This document shows, in pieces, positions 16,003 through 26,583 of a DNA stretch of 64,000 nt (position 1 is the stretch's first letter; each line of letters opens with the position of its first letter). Both the position numbers and the translations under genes were made by a program. The DNA is taken from the NCBI RefSeq assembly GCF_014204865.1, contig NZ_JACHMG010000001.1, positions 1,984,001 to 2,048,000 of the forward strand. The letters run 5' to 3'. This stretch comes from Amycolatopsis jiangsuensis (GTDB lineage Bacteria; Actinomycetota; Actinomycetes; Mycobacteriales; Pseudonocardiaceae). The notes under the pieces were generated by a model. That model searched no databases, had not been told where the DNA came from, and was given only the letters and a program-made list of their open reading frames with translations.

Positions 16003-16275
16003 ATGGCGGACGAACGGCGGGCGTGGTCCGAGGCGGACCGGGCGGCCTACCGGGAATTCGTGCGCACCCACCATCCGGACGTCGGGGGCGATCCGGCCGA
16101 GTTCGCCGCCGGGCTGCGCGAGTTCCACGACCGTGCGGCCGCCACGGCGAGCCGGTCCGAAGAACCCGGACCGGACGCCCCGGTGATCTTCGTGACCCGG
16201 CAGCGCGGACTGCCCCGCATCGTGTCCGCCTTCAGCGCCCGGCGCCAGCGCAAGCGCAATCCCCGGGTCCGCTGA
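16003..16275 (+). CDS. Small J-domain-like protein (HPD motif)
   Basis: This 90-residue protein is behind GGGAGGTG. Residues of about 8-45 (SEADRAAYREFVRTHHPDVG) carry the HPD tripeptide diagnostic of DnaJ J-domains, followed by an expected helix (PAEFAAGLREFHDRA). The N-terminal helix I of a full J-domain is missing or reduced. The tail is basic (SARRQRKRNPRVR), which suggests nucleic-acid or membrane contact. Whether it stimulates an Hsp70 is unknown. Confidence 0.75.
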   Translation: MADERRAWSEADRAAYREFVRTHHPDVGGDPAEFAAGLREFHDRAAATASRSEEPGPDAPVIFVTRQRGLPRIVSAFSARRQRKRNPRVR

Positions 16276-16285
16276 GCGGAACCGG

Positions 16286-17350
16286 TCACAGTGCGCCGGT
16301 CAACGCTTGCAGGCCGAGACTCGATGCGGCGACCGCGATCCACAGCAGCGCACCCAGCAGCAGCGGCCGGTGCCCGGCGGCGCGGAGGTCGGCCGGTTTG
16401 AGGGAAAGCCCGATCCCGGCGAGCGCCATGGTGATCAGGAACGTGCCCGCGGTCGACAGCGGTTCGTGCCAGGAGTCCGGGATCAGCCCGGCGCTGTCCA
16501 GGCCGGCCGCGAGAAGGAAGCCGATCAGGAACGGCGGCACCAGCCGGTGCCACGGCAAGGTGCGCAGGGACAGCCGACCGGACCGCGCGTCGCGGCGGGC
16601 AGCGAGCACGGCGAGGACCAGGACGATAGGGATCAGCATGAGGGTCCGCGTCAGCTTCACCACGATCCCGTAGGACCCCGCGTCGCCGCCGTAGGCGTAG
16701 GAGGCGGCGACGACCGACGAAGTGTCGTTCACCGCGGTGCCGGCCCACAGCCCGAACGCGTGCGGCGACATCCCCAGCAGGTGCCCCAGCGGCGGAAAAA
16801 GCAGCACCGCGGCCACGTTGAAGGTGAAGATCGTGCCGAGCGCGTAGGCGACCTCGGCCTCCTTGGGCTTGAGCACGGCACTCGTCGCGGCGATCGCGGA
16901 CGCGCCACAGATGCCGGTACCGACCCCGATCAACGTCTGCGTGTCGCCGCGGACGCCCAGCACCCGGCCGAGCAGCCACGCTCCGCCGAGGGCGACGGCC
17001 AGCGTGCCGAGCATGACCGGCAGCGACTGCCCGCCCACGTGCACCACCTGCTGCAACGACAGACCGGTGCCGAGCACCACGATGGACAGCTGGAGCACGG
17101 TCCGCGACGCGAACGCGTACCCGGGGCTCAGGCGCACCGCACGCAGACCGGGCACGGCCGTCCCGGCCAGCACCCCCAGCACGATCGCGAGCACCGGCCC
17201 GCCGACCACCGGGACGAGCTTCCCGCCCGCCGTGGCCACCGCAGCGACCAGCACCGCAACCAGCAGGCCCGGCACCTTGCGGCCGAAGTTCACCAGCCAC
17301 TGCGGCACCGCCGCAGTCCGGCCCAGCGCCGCGGCCCCGTCCGATGTCAT
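16286..17350 (-). CDS. YeiH family putative sulfate/anion exporter
   Basis: This 354-residue integral membrane protein has about ten hydrophobic helices and the family hallmarks FASRTVLQLSIVVLGTGLSL, GTGICGASAIAATS and GTAVNDTSSVVAA. It matches Cons_hypoth698/YeiH, linked in other bacteria to sulfite or sulfate efflux. GGAGGTG precedes the ATG. A GntR-type gene is divergent, and an AATGTACGTACATT operator sits directly upstream of the ribosome site. Confidence 0.92.
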   Translation of the reverse strand: MTSDGAAALGRTAAVPQWLVNFGRKVPGLLVAVLVAAVATAGGKLVPVVGGPVLAIVLGVLAGTAVPGLRAVRLSPGYAFASRTVLQLSIVVLGTGLSLQQVVHVGGQSLPVMLGTLAVALGGAWLLGRVLGVRGDTQTLIGVGTGICGASAIAATSAVLKPKEAEVAYALGTIFTFNVAAVLLFPPLGHLLGMSPHAFGLWAGTAVNDTSSVVAASYAYGGDAGSYGIVVKLTRTLMLIPIVLVLAVLAARRDARSGRLSLRTLPWHRLVPPFLIGFLLAAGLDSAGLIPDSWHEPLSTAGTFLITMALAGIGLSLKPADLRAAGHRPLLLGALLWIAVAASSLGLQALTGAL

Positions 17351-17362
17351 ACACGCACCTCC

Positions 17363-17399
17363 AATGTACGTACATTTAACTTAGGAGATGTACGTACAT
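17363..17399. promoter_or_regulatory. Paired ATGTACGTACAT operators for the GntR regulator
   Basis: Two identical 12-base perfect palindromes occur at 17365-17376 and 17388-17399, 23 bases apart. The first touches the ribosome site of the exporter gene and the second lies 49 bases before the GntR gene. Two-turn spacing suggests cooperative binding and repression of both genes. Confidence 0.75.
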
Positions 17400-17447
17400 T
17401 TGACAACCCTGGCCGGGCGGTACTGTTCCCGCAGCGGAGGAGGCGAA

Positions 17448-18224
17448 ATGGACGAAGGCGAGCTGGACCGGTCCGGCGGGCAGCCGCTGTGGCGGCAGCT
17501 GCGGGAACGGCTGCTCGTCCGGATCCGCGCCGGCGAGTTCGACCGGACCTTCCCCGGCGAACTCGCGCTGGCACAGGAGTACGGCGTGAGCCGCCAGACC
17601 GTCCGGCAGGCGCTGCGCGAGCTGCGCGCGGACGGCACGCTCGTCGCGGAGCGGGGCAAGCAGCCGCGCGTCGCCGAAGCCACCGAGATCGTCCAGCCGC
17701 TCGGCGCGCTCTACAGCCTCTTCGCCGCGGTGGAGGCCGCCGGGCTCTCGCAGAACAGCGTCGTACGCACGCTGGACGTCCGCGCGGACGCCGTCGTGGC
17801 GGAGCGGCTTTCGCTGGAGGGCTCCACTCCCCTGCTGTACCTGGAACGGCTGCGGCTGGCCGGCGACGAACCGCTCGCGGTCGACCGGGTGTGGCTGCCC
17901 GCGGACATCGCCCGTCCGCTGCTGGCCGCCGACTTCCAGCACACCAGCCTGTACGGCGAACTGCACCGCCGCGCCGGCGTCCGGCTCGACCACGGCGAGG
18001 AGCAGATCCGCGCGCTCGTGCCCAGCCCGGCCGAACGCACCCTGCTCGGCTGTTCCCCCACGTCGGCCGCGTTCTCCATCTGCCGCCTGGGCACGAGCGC
18101 GGGCACGCCGGTCGAATGGCGGCACACCCTGGTGCGCGGTGACCGGTTCGCGCTCACCGCGGAATTCTCCGGCCGGACCGGCTACCGGCTGATCGGCCCC
18201 CGGCAGCTCGCCGCACTCGGCTGA
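17448..18224 (+). CDS. GntR family regulator, HutC/UTRA type
   Basis: This 258-residue protein has a winged helix-turn-helix at residues of about 10-75 (PLWRQLRERLLVRIRAGEF, then YGVSRQTVRQALRELRADGT). A UTRA ligand-binding domain follows (PLLYLERLRLAGDEPLAVDR; TSLYGELHRRAGVRL). I chose the ATG at 17448 because GGAGGAGGCGAA precedes it; an earlier ATG at 17388 lies inside the operator. Its likely targets are itself and the divergent YeiH exporter. The ligand is not known. Confidence 0.92.
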   Translation: MDEGELDRSGGQPLWRQLRERLLVRIRAGEFDRTFPGELALAQEYGVSRQTVRQALRELRADGTLVAERGKQPRVAEATEIVQPLGALYSLFAAVEAAGLSQNSVVRTLDVRADAVVAERLSLEGSTPLLYLERLRLAGDEPLAVDRVWLPADIARPLLAADFQHTSLYGELHRRAGVRLDHGEEQIRALVPSPAERTLLGCSPTSAAFSICRLGTSAGTPVEWRHTLVRGDRFALTAEFSGRTGYRLIGPRQLAALG

Positions 18225-18252
18225 ACTCCCCTGCTTGCCGGGACTTCCCGAG

Positions 18253-19041
18253 TCAGTCGAGCCGGATGCCGGCCAGCTGCGTGCCCTGGGCGACCAGCCG
18301 GCCGGTGCGGTCCCAGACGTGACAGGACTCGTCGACCCGGCCGTCGCCGATCAGGTGCGCCCGGTGCAGCACGCGCACCGGGCCGGGCTCCGGACGGGCC
18401 CGCACGTAGGCGGTCAGCTCGAGCGTCGGCACCCAGCCGGACTTCGCGACGTCGGCGGTGGCCGGCGGCAGCGCGTCGATGGCGAACAGCAGGCTGACCG
18501 GGTCGAAAGGCTCGTCCGAGGGCAGTGCGAGCCAGCCGCGGAGCTCCCCGCGGCCGGTCGGGACCTCGAGGATCGGCCGGTCCAGCCGCAGGTCGATCTC
18601 GTCCATGAGAGCGACGGTGAGCCCGGACGGCGATGCCGTCTCCACGCGCGCGCCGCGCGGTGCGTCGAGCTGCGGGTCCGGAACACCGTCACGCCAGAAC
18701 GGCTCGCCACCGCCGAGGACACCGAAGGTCAGCAGGGCCTCGACCTGTGGAAGGCCGTCCTGTTCCAGCCGGCCGCGCAGCTGGCTCACCGTACGACCGG
18801 AACGCACCGGTTCGATCACCACTGAGGCTGGCCCAGGTGAGGGCGGGCGCAGGTAGTGGGCGCTCGCCGCGAGCACGTCCGGCTGCCCGGCGACCATTCC
18901 CGCCGCCCGCGCGATCGTGGCCAGCAGATAGCCGCCGTTGGGGCGGCCGCCGATGGTCCACGCCGCGCTGAGGTCGGCGTCGAACGTGGTGGCCGACCGC
19001 TGCTTGACGCCGGACACCGCGGCGAACGTCGTCGTGGTCAC
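18253..19041 (-). CDS. Acyl-CoA thioesterase, double-hotdog (TesB-like) family
   Basis: This 262-residue protein matches the actinobacterial thioesterase family. The first hotdog begins WTIGGRPNGGYLLATIARAA, with SAHYLRPPSPGPA. The second includes TLELTAYVRARPEPGPVRVL and ESCHVWDRTGRLVAQGTQLA. The start is a GTG after GGGAGGG. It would hydrolyse acyl-CoA to the free acid in the cytosol. It converges on the GntR gene, and no metabolic partner is adjacent. Confidence 0.9.
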   Translation of the reverse strand: MTTTTFAAVSGVKQRSATTFDADLSAAWTIGGRPNGGYLLATIARAAGMVAGQPDVLAASAHYLRPPSPGPASVVIEPVRSGRTVSQLRGRLEQDGLPQVEALLTFGVLGGGEPFWRDGVPDPQLDAPRGARVETASPSGLTVALMDEIDLRLDRPILEVPTGRGELRGWLALPSDEPFDPVSLLFAIDALPPATADVAKSGWVPTLELTAYVRARPEPGPVRVLHRAHLIGDGRVDESCHVWDRTGRLVAQGTQLAGIRLD

Positions 19042-19245
19042 GGGCCCTCCCAGGTGAGTCCTTTTCGGCAACCTAACTGGTCCAGCACCGTTCGTACCCG
19101 GTACTGAGACCGACGCCACCCACCCGGGCCCCACGGTGCGGGCCGCCCCGCCGCCACGTGGCGGCTGTCCACTTCGGACCCCGCGTCGCCCGTTCGAGGG
19201 CTGGTCTCCGGTCGTCGGGCGGTGTTCCCTGTGCTCGGGTGGGTT

Positions 19246-19274
19246 CGCCGGCCTCCGGAAGGGGGAGGCCGGCG
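19246..19274. repeat. Perfect 11-bp hairpin in the 338-base gap before the secreted-protein gene
   Basis: The arms CGCCGGCCTCC (19246-19256) and GGAGGCCGGCG (19264-19274) enclose a 7-base loop. The hairpin lies 105 bases upstream of the secreted-protein start. No gene faces it from the left, so it is not an obvious terminator; a 5' leader structure is possible. The rest of the gap (19042-19379) shows no gene or other clear signal. Confidence 0.5.
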
Positions 19275-19379
19275 GGCCCGCCCCCGGAGTACACGAACCG
19301 GTCACGCCGGTTGTACGGATCATGTACGCACCGTGCCCAGACTCCGTCCCGTTCGATTCGGACGAGTGACGGGAGACCG

Positions 19380-20621
19380 ATGGTGGTCGGGAATGCGATG
19401 GTCCGGCGCGCGGCCGCGGTACTGCTCGCGGCGGGGGCTCTCACGGCCGGGAACACAGTGGCCGCCGGGGCGGCACCACCGGCAGGATCCGGGGACTGGC
19501 GTGCCGATCTGTCCACAGTCGACGGTGACGACCTGAACGTGGCCGCGGCCGGTGGCGTGCTGAGGCTTCACGACCTCGCATGGCACCGCACGCAGGTGCG
19601 GGCCTCGGGCAGTGAGGGCTACCTCGTCTCCCCCGTGCGGCGCCTCGACACGCCGGTGAACCGGGTCCGCGCGAAGGTCACCGCGGACCTGCCGAAGGGC
19701 ACCAGCGTCGAGGTCGACGTACGGGGCCGTGCCGGCGCCGACGACTGGACGGAGTGGACTCCCGCAGGCGAGCGACCGGCCGCTTTCACCCAGCCGGTAC
19801 GCGAGGTGCAGACCCGGGTTTCCCTGTCCAGCACCACCGACGGCAGCACCCCCGTCGTGCGGGAGGTCGAGCTCGGTGCCGCACTCGATCCGCAGGCGAA
19901 CGCCCTCACCGCGGCCGCTCCGCACACCTACCCGATTTACGCGACCCGGGAAGGCCTCGTCGGCCACACGACGGCGAACGGGCACGTGATCACCTCGAAC
20001 GACCACTTCGTCGCGCTGCCCTCGGGGAAGTCCCTGTCCGCCAAGGGAAGCGGCAGCTATTCGGTGCGGGTGTGCACCACCAGCGGCAGCCGGTGCGAGT
20101 ACGCGCCGGTGTGGGATGTCGGCCCGTGGAACACCAAGGACGACTACTGGAACCCGGCCTCGGTCCGCGCCGAGTACACCGACCTCCCGCAGGGACAGCC
20201 CGAGGCGTACGCGGCCTATCACAACGGTTACAACGGCGGAAGAGACGACCTCGGCTACAAGGTCGGCAATCCGGCGGGCATCGACCTCGCCGACGGTGTG
20301 TTCACCGCCGGCCTGAAGCTGAGCGACAACGGCAACGTCAAGGTGACCTACCTCTGGACCGGCTCGGACGCGGCCACCGGCGTGGTCGGCACCGCGGGAG
20401 ACCCGGTGACCGTGCGCGCCGGCGCGAGCACGAGCGCCGCGGCCAAGGGCCTGGCGGCGAACTACGCCAAGGTGCCCATCGAATGCCACGCCAACGGCGA
20501 CTCCGTGACCGGCAAGTACGGCACCAGCAAGGTGTGGGACCGGATCGGGCCGGGGAACTTCATCTCCGACGCCTACGTGAAGACCGCGTCGGGTCAGCCG
20601 GCGATCCCGGCCTGTTCCTGA
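19380..20621 (+). CDS. Secreted protein of unknown function
   Basis: This 413-residue precursor has an n-region MVVGNAMVRR, a hydrophobic core (AAAVLLAAGALTAG) and probable cleavage after AAGA. The mature part has two apparent beta-rich domains. The first contains GYLVSPVRRLDTPVNRVRAK and DVRGRAGADDWTEWTP. The second contains HTYPIYATREGLVGHTTANG, RVCTTSGSRCEYAPVWDVGP and YWNPASVRAEYTDLP. Four cysteines (VCTT, SRCEY, IECHA, IPACS) could form disulfides. The second domain recalls RlpA-like/double-psi barrel secreted proteins, but this is not certain. GGGAGACCG precedes the ATG. Confidence 0.85.
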   Translation: MVVGNAMVRRAAAVLLAAGALTAGNTVAAGAAPPAGSGDWRADLSTVDGDDLNVAAAGGVLRLHDLAWHRTQVRASGSEGYLVSPVRRLDTPVNRVRAKVTADLPKGTSVEVDVRGRAGADDWTEWTPAGERPAAFTQPVREVQTRVSLSSTTDGSTPVVREVELGAALDPQANALTAAAPHTYPIYATREGLVGHTTANGHVITSNDHFVALPSGKSLSAKGSGSYSVRVCTTSGSRCEYAPVWDVGPWNTKDDYWNPASVRAEYTDLPQGQPEAYAAYHNGYNGGRDDLGYKVGNPAGIDLADGVFTAGLKLSDNGNVKVTYLWTGSDAATGVVGTAGDPVTVRAGASTSAAAKGLAANYAKVPIECHANGDSVTGKYGTSKVWDRIGPGNFISDAYVKTASGQPAIPACS

Positions 20622-20650
20622 TCCCCGTCACGGCTCGGATGCCGCACCGC

Positions 20651-20679
20651 GGTGGCGGCCCGGGATCCGGGCCGCCACC
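20651..20679. terminator. Bidirectional terminator between the secreted protein and enolase genes
   Basis: A perfect 13-base stem (20651-20663 with 20667-20679) encloses a 3-base loop. It lies between two convergent genes, 29 bases from one stop and 6 from the other. No U-tract is present, as is common for actinomycete terminators. Confidence 0.8.
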
Positions 20680-20685
20680 AGGGGA

Positions 20686-22065
<1,380 letters not shown>

Positions 22066-22129
22066 CTAGCAGAAGACACTGAATCGATCCTGACGCATTG
22101 CCCGCCGCACCCTCCCGCCACCCGGCCGC

Positions 22130-23026
22130 TCAGTCCCGCCGGTGTCCGTCGTCCCGATGCCCGGCCGGGACCGCGAGCACGAGTTCACCGGTCGCCTGTC
22201 CCCCGGTGGTGGCTCGCAGCTCGTCCAGGGCAGCCGCCGCGTCGGTCCCCGCGGCGGCGGAATACACGATCATCGACTGATCGGTGTCCGGCAGCAGCAG
22301 GGTGTCGCAGTCCAGCGTCAGGCGTCCGGCCTCGGGGTGCTCGATGGTCTTGGTCATCGACCGGGACAGCGTGGACCGTCGTTCCTCCCACATGCTCCAG
22401 AACCTCTCGCTGCCCGCGATCAGCTCCTCGATCAGCCGGAGGAGATCCGGATCGCGCGGATACCGCGACACCGCGGTGCGGAGCAGCCCGACGGCTTGCT
22501 GTGCCGCTCTCTCGTCCTCCTGCGGGTTGAGCGCGACGTGCTTGGTGCCGTCGCCAAGGAAGCGCTGCCAGATCACGTTGCGCCGTCCTTCCGGCCACCG
22601 GCCGAGATCACCGAGCAGCGCCTTGGACATCGCGTTCTGCGCGAGGACGTCCCCTTTGGCCGACTGCACGAGCGCGGGCAGGTCCGTCAGGCGCTGGAGC
22701 AGCCGCAGCACGCTCGGCCGGATCGTCGTCTCGATCCGGCCGGCCAGCGGCGGTGCGCTACCGGCGAGGCGAAAGACCTGGTCACGTTCGTCGCGTTCGA
22801 GCCGCAGGGCCTGCGTCAGCGACGTGAGCACCTGCGTGGACGGTTGCGGCCCACGACCCTGCTCGAGGCGCACGACGTAGTCGACGCTCAGTCCGGCGAG
22901 CTGAGCGACCTCCTCCCGCCGCAACCCGGCCACTCGCCGTCTGGGGCCCGCCGGGAGGCCGACCTCCTCGGGCATGAGGCGGGCACGGGCAGCCTTGAGG
23001 ACGTTGGCGAGCTCAGCACGGTCCAT
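22130..23026 (-). CDS. XRE family regulator with MmyB-like ligand-binding domain
   Basis: This 298-residue protein has a helix-turn-helix at residues of about 10-75 (RRRVAGLRREEVAQLAGLSV, then DYVVRLEQGRGPQPS). An MmyB-type PAS-like domain follows (RLLQRLTDLPALVQSAKGDV; HPEAGRLTLDCDTLLLPDTD). The ATG at 23026 gives MDRAELANVLK, the normal family N-terminus. It is divergent from an SDR gene, a very common actinobacterial arrangement in which the regulator controls the reductase. Confidence 0.93.
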   Translation of the reverse strand: MDRAELANVLKAARARLMPEEVGLPAGPRRRVAGLRREEVAQLAGLSVDYVVRLEQGRGPQPSTQVLTSLTQALRLERDERDQVFRLAGSAPPLAGRIETTIRPSVLRLLQRLTDLPALVQSAKGDVLAQNAMSKALLGDLGRWPEGRRNVIWQRFLGDGTKHVALNPQEDERAAQQAVGLLRTAVSRYPRDPDLLRLIEELIAGSERFWSMWEERRSTLSRSMTKTIEHPEAGRLTLDCDTLLLPDTDQSMIVYSAAAGTDAAAALDELRATTGGQATGELVLAVPAGHRDDGHRRD

Positions 23027-23126
23027 CCAGCCAGTGTGCGCTCTCCTGCGCGCGCCGTCCTGGGACGGCCGCTCCCAGCCTCGGACGTCCCTGGATGGCT
23101 TCCGGCCGCACCGGCACGCTCGGCAC

Positions 23127-23849
23127 ATGAGCGAATCACCGGACACCACCACTGTCCTGATCACCGGAGCCAACAAGGGCTTGGGCCACGAAACCGCTCG
23201 CCGTCTCGGCGAACTCGGCTGGCGGGTCTTCCTCGGCGCGCGTGACGAGACCCGCGGCCGGGAAGCGGCAGGGAAACTCGCCGCCGGGGGCGCCGACGTC
23301 ACTTTCGTCCCGCTGGACATCACTTCCGACGAATCGGTCGCGGACGCCGTCCGGATCGTCGGTGAGCACGCCGGTCACCTCGACGTGCTGGTCAACAACG
23401 CGGGCGTCACCGGCGAGCTGATCGGGCCGGAACAGACGCTGCCGCAGCACCTCATCCCCGTCTTCCGGGTCAACGTGTTCGGCTCGGTCCGGGTGACCCA
23501 CGCGTTCCTGCCGCTGCTGCGGGCCGGCCACGACCCACGGGTGGTGATGGTCTCCAGCAGCGCGGGGTCGATGGGGGTCACCACCGACGGCGAACGCAAG
23601 GACGTCTTTCCCCAGCTGATGTACCCGGGCTCGAAGGCTGCGTTGAACATGATCACCGTCCAGTACGCCAAAGCCATCCCGGAAATCCGCTTCAATCTGG
23701 CCGATCCGGGCTTCACCGCCACCGACCTGAACGGGCACCGGGGCAGCCAGACGGTGACCGAAGGCACCGACGCCATCGTCGAACTGGCCACGACCTCACC
23801 CGGGCAGACCGCGCAGTACCGCGATCGCGCCGGCGTGCTGCCCTGGTGA
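23127..23849 (+). CDS. Short-chain dehydrogenase/reductase
   Basis: This 240-residue classical SDR has TGANKGLG as the cofactor motif, NNAG at strand 4, VSSSAGSMG for the catalytic serine and YPGSKAALN for the YxxxK pair. It resembles carbonyl-reductase-like SDRs, which use NADP(H). It is divergent from the MmyB-type regulator and overlaps the M24 gene at TGATG, so the two enzymes form an operon. The substrate is unknown. Confidence 0.93.
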   Translation: MSESPDTTTVLITGANKGLGHETARRLGELGWRVFLGARDETRGREAAGKLAAGGADVTFVPLDITSDESVADAVRIVGEHAGHLDVLVNNAGVTGELIGPEQTLPQHLIPVFRVNVFGSVRVTHAFLPLLRAGHDPRVVMVSSSAGSMGVTTDGERKDVFPQLMYPGSKAALNMITVQYAKAIPEIRFNLADPGFTATDLNGHRGSQTVTEGTDAIVELATTSPGQTAQYRDRAGVLPW

Positions 23850-25168
23850 TGGACAACGACATGGACAGCATCGACACGAGCGAAGTACCGACCTTTTCGA
23901 TGGCGGAACGCGATCGCCGCTGGGAGCTGGCGCGAGCCTTCATGGAGCGTGAAGACCTGGACGCGCTGCTCGTGTTCGGAGAACACGAGGACGCCGGGCC
24001 GGCGCCGTTCGCCTACGACACCTGGTTCACCAACGGCAGGGCGGGCACGACGGTCGTCTTCCCCCGCGACGGCGAGCCGATCTCCCTGTTCCCGATGGAG
24101 ATGTTCACCAAGGACCACCTCGAGTCCACCCGGCGGGGCGATCCCGTCTGGATTCCGCCGGAGCGCATCCGGGCGTCCCGGGATGCCCGCGCGGTCATCG
24201 CGGAACTGCACCGGCTGGGGCTCGACCGGGCGGCGATCGGTGTCGTCGGCCTCGAGCCCTACCCGCCGTGGCACCCTGAGGGCGTCGTGCCGTACCGGCT
24301 GTGGAGCGCGGTACTGCGGGAATTCCCCGGCGCGCGGTTCGAGCCGGTGGGCATGGCTCTGTCGCGGCTCATGATGCCGCTGGGGACCGAGGAGATCGCC
24401 GTCGTCCGCCGCTCGGCGGCGATCGGCGACGCGATGGCGCACGCCATGGCCGCCGCGGCCGCACCCGGCGTTTCCGAGAGCGTCGTGTACGCGGCGGGGA
24501 TGGCCGCCGGCTACGCCCACGGAACGACTCCGGCCGCCATGCATTTCTGGTCGGGCCGTGACCCGCTCGCCTCGGGTCTGCCGCAATGGAGCTACCGCCC
24601 GCAAGGCCCCCGCACCCTGCGAAACGGCGACATCGTGTCCGCCGAGGTGTTCAGCAACGTCGGCGGACGGCACACGCAGCACCAGGTCACCATCGCCGTC
24701 GGCGAACCACACGAAGACCTGCTGCGAGCCGCGGACGTCGCACGCGCGGCCTACGACGCCTGCCTGCGAGCACTACACGCGGGCCGGACCTTCGGCGACG
24801 TCGTCCGCGACCTGCGCGAGCCGTATCACGAGGCCGGCGGATGGGAATTCGGTCCCTCACTGCACGCGCTCAACCCGATGATCGCGGCGAGCGGCTTCCC
24901 CGCGGACGCCAGCAGGCGGCTCGCCGGTGCCGGCGCCTATCCCCCGGAAGACGACCACCCGACCATGGCCGCCGACCTGGAACTCCGGCCCGGCATGACG
25001 TTCGCACTGGAACCCAACTACGTCGTCGGACGTCACCTCGCCTACCTGGGCGGCACGGTGATCGTCGGCGAGAACGGGCCGATCGAGCTCAACCCGTCGA
25101 CCGCGCGGATCCTCCCGGCGGGAGCCCCTCAAGGCGGCGGGCAGCATCCGGGTCGCCCAGGTTCCTGA
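23849..25168 (+). CDS. M24 family (pita-bread fold) protein, creatinase-like active site
   Basis: This 439-residue protein has a creatinase/prolidase N-terminal domain ([20 protein letters not shown]) and a C-terminal M24 domain. The His (FGPSLHALN) and Glu ligands ([15 protein letters not shown]) are kept. The strand that normally holds the two metal-binding aspartates reads [14 protein letters not shown] at about residue 260, with Glu and no following Asp. This recalls metal-independent creatinase more than aminopeptidase P. The start could also be the GTG at 23846. It overlaps the SDR stop. Confidence 0.88.
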   Translation: MDNDMDSIDTSEVPTFSMAERDRRWELARAFMEREDLDALLVFGEHEDAGPAPFAYDTWFTNGRAGTTVVFPRDGEPISLFPMEMFTKDHLESTRRGDPVWIPPERIRASRDARAVIAELHRLGLDRAAIGVVGLEPYPPWHPEGVVPYRLWSAVLREFPGARFEPVGMALSRLMMPLGTEEIAVVRRSAAIGDAMAHAMAAAAAPGVSESVVYAAGMAAGYAHGTTPAAMHFWSGRDPLASGLPQWSYRPQGPRTLRNGDIVSAEVFSNVGGRHTQHQVTIAVGEPHEDLLRAADVARAAYDACLRALHAGRTFGDVVRDLREPYHEAGGWEFGPSLHALNPMIAASGFPADASRRLAGAGAYPPEDDHPTMAADLELRPGMTFALEPNYVVGRHLAYLGGTVIVGENGPIELNPSTARILPAGAPQGGGQHPGRPGS

Positions 25169-25263
25169 CCGAGCCCGGAGTGCGGCTTCCCGGCCCCCGG
25201 CTCGAACCCGTCGCCCCACAGCCCGGGTCAACCCCTGCAGACGCGCACCCCTCCTGCGAAACA

Positions 25264-25279
25264 TACCAACCGGTTCGTA
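25264..25279. promoter_or_regulatory. Near-palindromic site TACCAACCGGTTCGTA upstream of the P450
   Basis: The 16-base site is symmetric except for one pair of positions and is centred on AACCGGTT, a common TetR-operator core. It lies 84 bases upstream of the P450 start. No TetR gene is adjacent, so the regulator would be encoded elsewhere. Confidence 0.45.
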
Positions 25280-25362
25280 CGTTACTCTCGGGACTCAGCC
25301 GGTGGCCGGGAAAGGAAACCCCAGAACGTCCTCTGTGGACCACCGGTGGCGAAGGAGTGCCG

Positions 25363-26583
25363 ATGGATCACGCCGTCCCGCCCCTCGTGCTCGACCCGCT
25401 CGCCCGGGACCTGCACGGGGAAGGCGCCCGGCTCCGCGCGCGCGGGCCGCTCACCCCGGTCGAGCTGCCCGGCGGGGTGCTCGCGTGGGCGGTCACCAGT
25501 CCCGCCCTGCTGCGCGAGCTGTTCACCGACCCGCGGGTGTCCAAGGACCCTCGGCAGCACTGGCCCGCCTATGTCTCCGGGGAGATCCCGGCAGACTGGC
25601 CCCTGCACATCTGGGTGTCGGTGCGGAACATGTTCACCGCCTACGGCGACGAACACCGGCGGTTGCGTTCGTTGGTGTCCAAGGCGTTCGCCCCGGGACG
25701 GATCGCCGCACTGCGCCCCGCGGTCACCGCGATCACCGAGCGGCTGCTCGACGATCTCGCCGCCGGGCCGCCCGATCCGGACCTGCGCGAGGACTACTGC
25801 TACCGGCTGCCGATCGAGGTCGTCTGCCGGCTGGTCGGCGTGCCGGAGCGGACCCGCGCCGGGCTGCGCACCGCGATCGCCGGGATGTTCGCCACCTCGG
25901 CGACTCCCGCGGACGCCACGGCCACCGTCGAGCGGCTGTACCGGATCCTGGCCGGCCTGGTCGCGCAGCGGCGCACGGACCCGGGCGACGACCTGGCGAC
26001 CGCGCTCATCTCGGCCCGCGACGAGGACGGTTCGCGGCTGACCGAGACCGAGCTCGTCGACACGCTGATCCTGATGATCACGGCCGGTCACGAAACCACG
26101 GTGAACCTGCTCGACCAGGCGGTGACCGCGCTGCTGACGCATCGCGAGCAGCTGCGGCAGGTCCTCGACGGCACCCGCGCGTGGTCCGACGTCGTGGAGG
26201 AGACGCTGCGCTGGCAGTCGCCGGCAGCGCATCTTCCGCTGCGGTTCGCCCGCGAGGACATCAAGGCCGGCACCACCGTGATCCACGCGGGCGACGCGAT
26301 TCTCGCCTCGATCGCCCCGTCCGGGCGCGACGAGGAGTACTACGGCCCGGACGCGGACCGGTTCGACCTCTCCCGTGCCGACAAGACGTCACTGGCCTTC
26401 GGCCACGGCGTGCACTACTGCCTGGGCGCGCCGCTGGCCCGGTTGGAGGCGGAGATCGCGTTGCCCGCCCTGTTCGCCCGGTTCCCGGACCTGGCGCCGG
26501 CCGTCCCGGCCGGAGCGCTGCGGCCGTTGCCCTCCTTCATCACCAACGGCCACCTGGCGCTGCCGGTGCGGCTGTACGGCTGA
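25363..26583 (+). CDS. Cytochrome P450
   Basis: This 406-residue bacterial class I P450 has the oxygen-activation motif in [10 protein letters not shown], the ExxR in EETLRW and the heme loop [15 protein letters not shown] with the cysteine thiolate. The C-helix region ([20 protein letters not shown]) matches actinomycete P450s such as the CYP105/CYP107 groups. GAAGGAG precedes the ATG. Ferredoxin and reductase partners are not in the neighbourhood. It is tail-to-tail with the CoA racemase gene, with stops back to back at TGATCA. The substrate is unknown. Confidence 0.95.
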   Translation: MDHAVPPLVLDPLARDLHGEGARLRARGPLTPVELPGGVLAWAVTSPALLRELFTDPRVSKDPRQHWPAYVSGEIPADWPLHIWVSVRNMFTAYGDEHRRLRSLVSKAFAPGRIAALRPAVTAITERLLDDLAAGPPDPDLREDYCYRLPIEVVCRLVGVPERTRAGLRTAIAGMFATSATPADATATVERLYRILAGLVAQRRTDPGDDLATALISARDEDGSRLTETELVDTLILMITAGHETTVNLLDQAVTALLTHREQLRQVLDGTRAWSDVVEETLRWQSPAAHLPLRFAREDIKAGTTVIHAGDAILASIAPSGRDEEYYGPDADRFDLSRADKTSLAFGHGVHYCLGAPLARLEAEIALPALFARFPDLAPAVPAGALRPLPSFITNGHLALPVRLYG

